Assembly (NCBI GenBank): GCA_001794525.1
Contig: MGJZ01000002.1
Location: forward strand, 1-9,160
Source: Candidatus Yanofskybacteria bacterium RIFCSPHIGHO2_02_FULL_50_12
GTDB taxonomy: Bacteria; Patescibacteriota; Minisyncoccia; 2-02-FULL-40-12; GWA2-44-9
Direction: 5' to 3'
DNA: 9,160 bases
Shown: one piece after another, positions 1 to 5,283 of the stretch
How positions within the stretch are numbered: position 1 is the stretch's first letter
How the letters are laid out: every line of letters starts with the position of its first letter
Made by a program: the position numbers and the translations under genes
Notes under the pieces: generated by a model
Seen by the model: the letters and a program-made list of their open reading frames with translations, nothing else
The model's database searches: none
What the model was told of the DNA's origin: nothing

Positions 1-14
1 AATTTATTATTAAA

Positions 15-42
15 CCAACGCCGCCCTTGCGGGCGGCGTTGG
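15..42 (-). terminator. Intrinsic terminator of rnpB
   Basis: A perfect 12-bp stem (ccaacgccgccc / gggcggcgttgg) closes a 4-nt loop that reads GCAA, a GNRA tetraloop, on the minus strand. On that strand it is followed by tttaataataaatt, a T-rich though interrupted tail. It begins one base after the 3' end of the RNase P RNA and so ends that transcript, together with any read-through from the upstream operon. The very GC-rich stem compensates for the imperfect T tract. Confidence 0.85.
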
Positions 43-69
43 CGGTACATCGTAAGCCGGGTTCTGTTT

Positions 70-95
70 CCGCCTCCGTCAGCTGACGGAGGCGG
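70..95. repeat. 26-bp perfect palindrome inserted in rnpB
   Basis: The sequence is a perfect palindrome with arms ccgcctccgtcag / ctgacggaggcgg and no spacer. It sits in J2/4 of RNase P RNA, between the 3' strand of P2 and the invariant ACAGAACCCGGCTTA. Known bacterial RNAs such as E. coli have only a few bases there (CCACG, from memory). In RNA it would fold as an extra hairpin beside the catalytic core. It looks like a member of a dispersed short palindromic repeat family; I cannot count its copies elsewhere. Confidence 0.85.
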
Positions 96-153
96 ATGAC
101 AATCATTTATCTAGCCCCGGCATTGCTGCCGAGGTCAAGCGGTCTACTTGTCT

Positions 154-174
154 TGCGCCGCCAATGGCGGGGCA
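154..174 (-). other. Reduced P15 hairpin of RNase P RNA
   Basis: On the minus strand TGC-C-CCGCC-ATT-GGCGG-C-GCA folds into a hairpin (3+5 bp with a C/C mismatch and an ATT loop). It lies between GGAGTGCAAGGTCAAACTG and AAGTAGACCGCTTGA, where E. coli has P15-P17 and the L15 GGU motif that pairs with the tRNA CCA end. I find no GGU in this segment. The alignment is by eye. Confidence 0.55.
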
Positions 175-362
175 GTTTGACCTTGCACTCCAGTAAGGAT
201 TTAGCCGTTTCACTTCCGATCTTGTATCCCCGATCGGAGTTAAGCTGTAGCCGTTGATCAAGTCAATGGCTTGGGTTTAGCTTGCCGGTCCTTTCGAACC
301 AAAGCCGTCGCTGCTCGCACCTCTCGCATTGCTGCGGACGGGAATTACCCGCTACCGTTCTT

Positions 363-408
363 TCGCCATAGGCGACTAGTGTCCGGACTTTCCTCTCGCC
401 ATAGGCGA
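363..408 (-). repeat. Duplicated hairpin sequence in rnpB
   Basis: The 13-mer tcgccataggcga occurs twice exactly, at 363-375 and 396-408, and each copy is self-complementary around a 3-nt loop. The 396-408 copy is the P3 hairpin. The other lies just after the 5' strand of P4, in the P5-P7 region. The identity may reflect duplication of a mini-hairpin or convergent stable folds. Confidence 0.6.
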
Positions 409-425
409 GCGATTGTCTGATGTAC

Positions 426-461
426 CTCCAGTATTGTACCACACAACGCCCTCTTTTACAA
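426..461 (-). promoter_or_regulatory. rnpB promoter (extended -10)
   Basis: On the minus strand there is TTGTAA (461-456, 4 of 6 matches to the -35 consensus), a 17-bp spacer, and TACAAT (438-433, 5 of 6) preceded by TGG, an extended -10. The predicted start at 427-426 coincides with the first bases of helix P1, which independently supports the call. The -35 box overlaps the TAA stop of the RNase HI gene, so the promoter is embedded at the end of the upstream operon. Confidence 0.8.
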
Positions 462-896
462 ACTCAACTTACTAGCCTCCCGATCGAGGGCCTGGTTGAC
501 TAATACGTCAGCTTCGGCGTTTTTGGCCCGATCAACGTGATGAAATGAAATCGTAGCACCCAAATCAATCTTAAGATTCCATATTTCGATAAAAAATCCT
601 TGGATCCCCGGCTCTTTAATTTTGTATCCTCCGTTCAGCTGCTTCACCATGAGCTCGCTATCCGCGTAGCACTCGATCACGGCGCCGGCCAGTTCTGCCG
701 AACCGGCCAGAGACTTTAATTTTTTAAGCGCGAAGATAAGAGCTCGATACTCGGCTTCGTTGTTCGTCGTCTCGCCGATGTATTCTTGATAGAGTTTTTT
801 GCCAATTTTAGGACCATCGATGACAACGCCGATTGCCGCCGGTCCCGGATTACCTCTTGCACCTCCGTCAGTATAGATAATATATTTATTTTTCAT
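456..896 (-). CDS. rnhA: Ribonuclease HI family protein
   Basis: This 146-aa enzyme should cleave the RNA strand of RNA-DNA hybrids in the cytoplasm. The fold is seen from the start: YTDGGARGNPG (residues 8-18, Asp10), TNNEAEYRAL (Glu47), YADSELMVKQL (Asp79) and HVDRAKNAEADVLVNQALD (Asp130), which supply the full DEDD metal-binding set. It is near the normal size and has no N-terminal hybrid-binding domain. An upstream ATG at 1142 in the same frame would add 82 residues, but these lie inside the DHH gene and look nothing like RNase H, so the start at 896 (MKNKYIIYTDGG) is preferred. It overlaps the DHH gene by 11 nt (ATGAAAAATAA) and has no Shine-Dalgarno sequence, suggesting coupled translation. 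It is the last protein gene before rnpB. Confidence 0.95.
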   Translation of the reverse strand: MKNKYIIYTDGGARGNPGPAAIGVVIDGPKIGKKLYQEYIGETTNNEAEYRALIFALKKLKSLAGSAELAGAVIECYADSELMVKQLNGGYKIKEPGIQGFFIEIWNLKIDLGATISFHHVDRAKNAEADVLVNQALDREASKLSL

Positions 897-1767
897 GATA
901 GTTCGGATCGTAAGGACTGATAACCTTCCAGGGCAAAGGACTCCCAAGGGGCAAGCGGAAGTTAGCGGCCCGTATATGTCCGCCGCCGCCGTATTTACCG
1001 GATAATTTAGTAAGATCCAGGTCTGATATTCCTCGCAAAGAAATGGAAATCTCTTCCGGAGTATAGCTCCATACGATTCCAAACGGGGGCTTGAGAATAG
1101 CAGATTGATTTCCAATCTCGCTTCTAAAGTATCGGGGTGCATTTACTGCAATCACTTCGTAGCCTTCAAAATCAACTATTTGACCTTGTTGAGTAATAAT
1201 TAAATCAACTACACTTCTTCGATATTCAACTAAAATCTTGCCTTGATCTGCAAAAATATTTCTTTCTTGTTCTTTTTCCATAGTCTCTGCCAGCCTATTC
1301 CAATCCGTAAAATTTCGCGAATATTTGAAATCAATATAATTCAATACTGAATCCGAGTTTTGGATTTTCAAGTTCCAAAGATCACTGTCTTCAACATATA
1401 AGCAGAGTTGGGGCACAGGTTTGTCTGGATGAAAATACTGCCAGGCAAGCACAGCACCACAGTGGTTTTTATCATAGACTGATCCGGGTAAACTTTTTAC
1501 CACTTCCTCGCGACTAACATGGTGATCAATGACTACCACGGACTTGGCTTCCTGGATGATTGGTTCCAGATTTTCTCGAGTAGGACAATAATCCAAAAAA
1601 TATACTTCTTTCCCGTTGACGGAAATAAGCTGCTTTTCTTCTTTTAAGTTAGACCAGATGACTGGAATATACCGGGCTTCATCACCGAATTTTTTCCAGG
1701 CCGCCCAGGCGGCGGTAAAGCCATCACGACAAAGTCCGTGATAAAACACGATGATCTCTTTATTCAT
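886..1767 (-). CDS. DHH/DHHA1 family phosphoesterase
   Basis: The protein is 293 aa. Motif I appears as HGLCRDGFTAAWAAW (residues 10-24; His10, Asp15), motif II as FLDY (Asp59), the signature DHH at 81-83 (VVVIDHH) and motif IV as EDSDLW (126-131). These should form a two-metal site. The C-terminal DHHA1 domain carries GKYGGGGHIRAANF (257-270), the substrate-binding GGGH loop. The family includes nanoRNase/pAp phosphatase (NrnA), GdpP-type phosphodiesterases and exopolyphosphatases. This member has the HG-x-C-x-DG variant of motif I and no PAS, GGDEF or membrane part, so the substrate cannot be fixed; short oligoribonucleotides or a small phosphodiester are reasonable guesses. It overlaps pgk by 8 nt (ATGAATAA) and runs into the RNase HI gene. 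No Shine-Dalgarno is visible. Confidence 0.9.
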   Translation of the reverse strand: MNKEIIVFYHGLCRDGFTAAWAAWKKFGDEARYIPVIWSNLKEEKQLISVNGKEVYFLDYCPTRENLEPIIQEAKSVVVIDHHVSREEVVKSLPGSVYDKNHCGAVLAWQYFHPDKPVPQLCLYVEDSDLWNLKIQNSDSVLNYIDFKYSRNFTDWNRLAETMEKEQERNIFADQGKILVEYRRSVVDLIITQQGQIVDFEGYEVIAVNAPRYFRSEIGNQSAILKPPFGIVWSYTPEEISISLRGISDLDLTKLSGKYGGGGHIRAANFRLPLGSPLPWKVISPYDPNYHEK

Positions 1768-2866
1768 ATTCGAGTGCGACTAATCCCGGCAGCTTTTTGC
1801 CGCTTAGAAACGCGAGCATGGCACCGCCGCCGGTGGAAACAAAATCGAATTGATCCAGCAGTCCCAGTCGATTCACGGCCGCGATCGTGTCGCCGCCGCC
1901 CATAATCTTAACTGCGGATGAGGCCGCGATCGCTTTGGCGATTTCGTCTGTTCCTTTAGCAAACGCCTGATTCTCAAATAACCCCATCGGGCCGTTCCAG
2001 ACTATCATTTTGGCTTGAGAGATGATGTCCATATATGAATGCATCGTGCCATCGCCGATATCAAGAATTTTATTATCAAAGACGATGAAATCAGTCGGCG
2101 TAAACAAGCGCGGATCTTGCAGATCCAAGCCGACAAGAAGTTCTTTTGAATTTTCGTCCACGACCGAACTGCCCATGTCCTGCCCTTTTTCTTTGAGAAT
2201 ATCGTTTGCCACAACGCCGCCGGTCAAAATATATTCGCTTTTATCGAGGAAATGCCGAATAACCGGTACTTTGGTGCTGGCCTTCGCACCGCCAATGATG
2301 ATTATCTTGCCTTCCTTCGACACATTGATCGCATCCGAAAGCCGATTAACTTCCTCCTCGATCACGAAGCCTGCGTACGCGGGCAATATCTTTGCGATCA
2401 CCGATACCGAAGCGTTTTCCCGATGGCAGACTGCAAACGCGTTGTTGACATAATAATCGAATCCTTCCCCTAGTTGTTTTGCAAATTCGGGATCGTTTTT
2501 TTCTTCACCTTCATTCTGTCGGAGATTGTCTAGCAATGCCGGCTGCGCCTGCCTGCCGGCAGGCAGGTATCTTTCCAGATACGAACCAACCTCCGAGACT
2601 GTTTTAATAAAATTAATCTCATGGCCGAGCAAGACATGCAGTTGCGGAATAAGACTCGCGAACGACTTACCAACCGACTCATCCGAAATATGAGAAACTA
2701 TCACTACGTGGGCACCCTGATTAATTAAATGATCAAGCGTCTCTTTTTGTTTTTTGATCCGAAATGATTCTTGGATTTCCCCTTTGTCATCCACGGGCAC
2801 GTCAAAATCAACCCGCAACAAAACTTTTTTTCCTTTTAAATCCGTGAGATCTCTAACCGTTTTCAT
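1760..2866 (-). CDS. pgk: Phosphoglycerate kinase
   Basis: This cytoplasmic glycolytic enzyme transfers phosphate from 1,3-bisphosphoglycerate to ADP. Its 368 aa compare with about 390-400 for typical bacterial forms. N-domain signatures are LLRVDFDVP (16-24), ESFRIKKQ (Arg36), LLDNLRQNEGEE (Arg116) and YVNNAFAVCHRENAS (139-153). C-domain signatures are IIGGAKASTKVPVI (190-203, Lys195), VWNGPMGLFE (289-298), IMGGGDTIAAV (321-331) and VSTGGGAMLAFL (343-354). Deviations are NNAF for the usual NDAF, and a short stretch after VIVSH that lacks the usual LGRP. Residues 101-107 (LPAGRQA) are encoded by an inserted palindrome. It is coupled to tpiA by ATGA and to the DHH gene by an 8-nt overlap. Confidence 0.97.
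   Translation of the reverse strand: MKTVRDLTDLKGKKVLLRVDFDVPVDDKGEIQESFRIKKQKETLDHLINQGAHVVIVSHISDESVGKSFASLIPQLHVLLGHEINFIKTVSEVGSYLERYLPAGRQAQPALLDNLRQNEGEEKNDPEFAKQLGEGFDYYVNNAFAVCHRENASVSVIAKILPAYAGFVIEEEVNRLSDAINVSKEGKIIIIGGAKASTKVPVIRHFLDKSEYILTGGVVANDILKEKGQDMGSSVVDENSKELLVGLDLQDPRLFTPTDFIVFDNKILDIGDGTMHSYMDIISQAKMIVWNGPMGLFENQAFAKGTDEIAKAIAASSAVKIMGGGDTIAAVNRLGLLDQFDFVSTGGGAMLAFLSGKKLPGLVALEYE
2548..2567. repeat. 20-bp palindrome inserted in pgk
   Basis: The arms cctgcctgcc / ggcaggcagg form a perfect palindrome without spacer. It is read in frame on the minus strand as part of YLPAGRQAQ, just before the conserved LLDNLR strand of PGK, a surface loop where an insertion can be tolerated. 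From memory, PAGRQA(G/Q) peptides recur in unrelated proteins of Patescibacteria, which points to a dispersed palindromic repeat. Confidence 0.85.
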
Positions 2867-3633
2867 ATTTGTTTGAGAATTTCGACGAATTGTTCTTTGT
2901 CGACGCTAGCACCGCCGACCAGAACGCCGGCAAGCTCGTCTAAGGAGAGGAAATCATTTGCGTTTTTTGAGGTAACTGAACCGCCATACAACACCTTCAG
3001 TGAGTTTCCATTTTCCAATTTCCATTTTCCAATTATGAAATCTTTGATAATTCGTACCGATTCAAGGGTTGATTCGGGATTATCGGGTCTAGTGTTGGGG
3101 TTGGTTGAGATTGCCCAGACCGGTTCATAAGCAATCAAGCATTTACTGACTTGGTCGGCTGACAATCCACCGAAGGTGGCATCGAGTTGGCTGGCGAGAA
3201 ATTCTTTATAATGATCATCGCGTTCCTTTTCACCTACACATACAATCGGTGTCAGTTCATGCTCTAGGGCAGTTTCAATCTTTTGATTTACAACAATATC
3301 GCTCTCCCCTAATTTCCAGCGCCGTTCAGAATGACCAACGATGACATGGCGCACGCCAAGCTTCTGCAGCATGGCGCCGGAAATCTCGCCGGTGAGCGCT
3401 GTTGACTCAGTCAGAGCGATGTCTTGAGCGCCCAATTCCACGCGGCCGCCCAGCGAAGTTGTATTCAACAACTTGCCGACTTCTTCCAGAAATACGAATG
3501 GAGGGCATACGACTAAAGAATTATCTTTCTCCGGCACCGATTCCAGGTATTGGCTAACCGCATCCAAAATCCCCTCGGCTTCAGCCCAAGAATCAGGATG
3601 CATCTTCCAGTTAGCTACAATATACTTTTTCAT
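2863..3633 (-). CDS. tpiA: Triosephosphate isomerase
   Basis: The 256-aa enzyme interconverts dihydroxyacetone phosphate and glyceraldehyde 3-phosphate. Active-site elements are NWKM (residues 8-11, Lys10), VGHSERR (99-105, His101) and AYEPVWAI (168-175, Glu170). The phosphate-binding YGGSV is at 216-220 and VGGAS at 239-243. Length matches the family. Loop 6 reads PVWAISTNPNTRPDN, where most TIMs have PVWAIGTGKTA, so the lid is altered or longer. A tandem 14-mer encodes the segment GKWKLENGNS before the LKVLYGGSV strand. The start at 3633 is chosen because NWKM must lie near the N terminus; an ATG at 3681 would add 16 unrelated residues within dedA. Its ATG shares one base with the dedA stop (TAATG), and its stop overlaps pgk by ATGA. 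No Shine-Dalgarno is seen. Confidence 0.97.
   Translation of the reverse strand: MKKYIVANWKMHPDSWAEAEGILDAVSQYLESVPEKDNSLVVCPPFVFLEEVGKLLNTTSLGGRVELGAQDIALTESTALTGEISGAMLQKLGVRHVIVGHSERRWKLGESDIVVNQKIETALEHELTPIVCVGEKERDDHYKEFLASQLDATFGGLSADQVSKCLIAYEPVWAISTNPNTRPDNPESTLESVRIIKDFIIGKWKLENGNSLKVLYGGSVTSKNANDFLSLDELAGVLVGGASVDKEQFVEILKQI
3005..3032. repeat. Tandem 14-bp repeat inside tpiA
   Basis: The unit tttccattttccaa occurs twice back to back without mismatch. Because 14 is not a multiple of 3, the copies are read in different frames, giving GKWKL then ENGN on the minus strand. They fall in the variable loop before the YGGSV strand of TIM. Confidence 0.8.
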
Positions 3634-4262
3634 TATTCGTGTGTGAGATGTTTCCTTTTTCGATGGCGATACCAATACCATACCACCAAAATCAGAATTG
3701 CAGCAGCCAGAACATAATTAAGCTTTTCTAAATACCGAATGACTGTTTCGAAATGATCACCGGCCTTAATACCCAGAATGACATAGATGAAATTCCACGG
3801 AAAAGACCAGATGAGCGTATGGATTAGGAATTTTCGGATGTCCATTCGAGCTACGCCCGCCACAACGGGCACCAGACTTCGAAGGGTAGTTGGCAAAAGA
3901 TAGCCAAAGATTAGAATTCGACTACCATAACGAGAAGACCAACGATCAAGGTGACCCAGCTCGTGTTTTGAAATTAAAAAATATCGGCCATGAGACTCAA
4001 GAAACGGTCGGCCGCCCTGGCGAAAAATTACATAGAGCCCTAGATTCCCCAACAACCCGCCGATCGTTACCCAAGCCATCACCGGCCAGAGTCCAAATAC
4101 CCCCTGGCTGACCAGAATACCGAACGCCGGCAGAATAATTTCTGCCGGCGTGAAAAACACCGTCAAGCGATCCAAAAAAGACAAGAGAAAAACCCCCGAG
4201 TATCCCAAGGTGCCCAACAGACCGACTACCCACACAATCCATGAAGACAGAAAATCAAACAT
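3633..4262 (-). CDS. DedA/VTT-family membrane protein
   Basis: The 209-aa protein is polytopic, with hydrophobic segments near residues 9-29, 42-81 (probably two), 113-137, 146-165 and 182-198, and a basic tail (YRHRKRKH). DedA hallmarks are the acidic FTPAEIILPAFG (37-48), matching the E-x-x-x-P half-helix, and GYLLPTTLRSLVPVVAGVARM (120-140), matching the family's G-x-x-x-P-x-x-R-x-x-x-x-x-x-AG-x-x-x-M motif with Arg128. Family members act as lipid scramblases or transporters, for example UptA for undecaprenyl phosphate; that role here is inference, but it would fit a neighbouring glycosyltransferase that probably uses a polyprenyl-phosphate carrier. An upstream ATG at 4301 would overlap galT by 47 nt; the start at 4262 gives an 8-nt overlap (ATGTTTGA), like other junctions here. 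No Shine-Dalgarno is seen. Confidence 0.9.
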   Translation of the reverse strand: MFDFLSSWIVWVVGLLGTLGYSGVFLLSFLDRLTVFFTPAEIILPAFGILVSQGVFGLWPVMAWVTIGGLLGNLGLYVIFRQGGRPFLESHGRYFLISKHELGHLDRWSSRYGSRILIFGYLLPTTLRSLVPVVAGVARMDIRKFLIHTLIWSFPWNFIYVILGIKAGDHFETVIRYLEKLNYVLAAAILILVVWYWYRHRKRKHLTHE

Positions 4263-5283
4263 GCGCGTTTCGCAGCTGTTCGGCGGCTTCATCCGGATCA
4301 ACCGGATTTACGAATACGTTCGTCCCGAATTCAAGCCCCGCATCGATGGAGAACCGCGGCATAATCTCGATGTGCCAATGATAGAAATCATAGGAAGGGG
4401 CATCCGCGCGTTTGGGCGGCGCGGTATGGATGAAAAAATTATAATCAGCATTCCCTAGCGCATGATCGAGGCGGCCGATTGCCTGATTAAGCGCCTGGGC
4501 CAATTGCGGCAGATCGTCGGCGGACATCTCTCCGAAATACGCGCTCGCCGACTTGGGGAAAATACGCATCTCATACGGAGTCCGGCTGACGAACGGACAA
4601 AGCACGATGAATTTTTCATTCTCGAAAATAATACGCTTCTGTTCGTCGCGTTCCCACTGGAGCAGCACTTCATGCACCCGCTTGCCTGTTTTTTCGAAAT
4701 AATCCTGCGCCCCGCGGATATTTTTCAGAATGCCTGTCGGAATAATCGGCATCGAAAGGATCTGGGAGTGATTGTGATAAATCGATGCCCCGGCTAGGTG
4801 GCCGTGATTATGAAAGATCATCACATATTCGCCGCAGTTGTCGGCGGCGATCGTCTTGAACCGGTCCAGGTACGCCTGCAAGACCTCGGCTGTTTCCGCC
4901 TCGGTGAATTGGGCGAAATGCTTCTCATGATCCCGAGTAATCACCAATTCGTGAAACCCTGCTCCTTCGGCCACGAGAAAAGGGCCGCGAGCGACAGCTG
5001 GCACACAGATACCGTGTTTAAGCGCAGGAAATTTATTTGGCAAAACTACCGTTGTCCAGCCTGCCCCGACCAGCGCGTCGGGGTCGGATATATCAACCGC
5101 TTTTCCCTGATAATATGCTGCCACAGGTTTTTCCTGATTTGAAAGCTTATGGGGCTCAAATAGACACTCTTCGGCCGTCTGATAAAAAGCGTCCTTTTCC
5201 TTTGCGCCTGGCCGCTTGGCTCGCTGGGTCGCGAACAGCACCCAATCGCCGGACACCGGATCTTGTCTGAATTCGTTAAGCAT
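4255..5283 (-). CDS. galT: Galactose-1-phosphate uridylyltransferase family protein
   Basis: This 342-aa HIT-superfamily enzyme is expected to move a UMP (or other NMP) group between a sugar-1-phosphate and an NDP-sugar through a uridylyl-His intermediate. Supporting motifs are LNEFRQDPVSGDWVLFATQRAKRP (2-25), VVLPNKFPAL (79-88), FHELVI (110-115), HNHGHLAGASIYHNHSQI (158-175) with likely nucleophile His172, and FYHWHIEIMPR (300-310). Two features differ from E. coli GalT: the active-site triad is HNH rather than HPH, and the zinc-binding CxxC of the N-domain is reduced to ECLFEP, leaving one Cys (Cys40). Some relatives, such as ADP-glucose phosphorylases, use other nucleotides, so the exact substrate is open. 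It overlaps the upstream glycosyltransferase gene and downstream dedA by 8 nt each, suggesting a link to sugar-nucleotide supply. Confidence 0.9.
   Translation of the reverse strand: MLNEFRQDPVSGDWVLFATQRAKRPGAKEKDAFYQTAEECLFEPHKLSNQEKPVAAYYQGKAVDISDPDALVGAGWTTVVLPNKFPALKHGICVPAVARGPFLVAEGAGFHELVITRDHEKHFAQFTEAETAEVLQAYLDRFKTIAADNCGEYVMIFHNHGHLAGASIYHNHSQILSMPIIPTGILKNIRGAQDYFEKTGKRVHEVLLQWERDEQKRIIFENEKFIVLCPFVSRTPYEMRIFPKSASAYFGEMSADDLPQLAQALNQAIGRLDHALGNADYNFFIHTAPPKRADAPSYDFYHWHIEIMPRFSIDAGLEFGTNVFVNPVDPDEAAEQLRNAHV

Larger units (their letters stand above)
44..427 (-). ncRNA. rnpB: RNase P RNA (bacterial, type A-like)
   Basis: This is the catalytic RNA of RNase P, which removes 5' leaders from precursor tRNAs. 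On the minus strand the 5' part carries GAGGAAAGTCCGGACAC and the 3' part ACAGAACCCGGCTTA, the two universally conserved strands that form helix P4. The ends GGTACATC (426-419) and GATGTACC (51-44) pair as P1, and GACAATC pairs with GATTGTC as P2. CTCGCC-TAT-GGCGAG (409-395) forms the P3 hairpin. At about 384 nt the length is normal. Oddities are a 26-bp palindrome between P2 and the conserved ACAGAA (70-95), and a P15 region reduced to a short hairpin (154-174) with no GGU that I can see. It lies 28 nt downstream of the RNase HI gene and has its own promoter. The exact ends are inferred from P1. Confidence 0.96.

Noticed and set aside
1..430. CRISPR or tRNA genes in the structured, repeat-containing left end
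   Set aside because: The conserved P4 strands and the matching P1 and P2 helices identify it as RNase P RNA; repeats are too few and irregular for CRISPR.
897..1142. N-terminal extension of the RNase HI frame (82 residues from an ATG at 1142)
   Set aside because: It lies wholly inside the DHH gene in another frame, has no RNase H similarity, and the enzyme begins normally at MKNKYIIYTDGG.
2022..2453. Open frame of 143 codons on the plus strand over pgk
   Set aside because: It is antisense to a clear phosphoglycerate kinase with conserved motifs, and its own translation shows no domain.
5064..5083. Inverted repeat ccccgac-cagcgc-gtcgggg in galT as a third inserted palindrome
   Set aside because: The arms are short with a spacer, and the encoded DPDALVGAG cannot be shown by eye to be extra relative to other GalTs; possible but unsupported.
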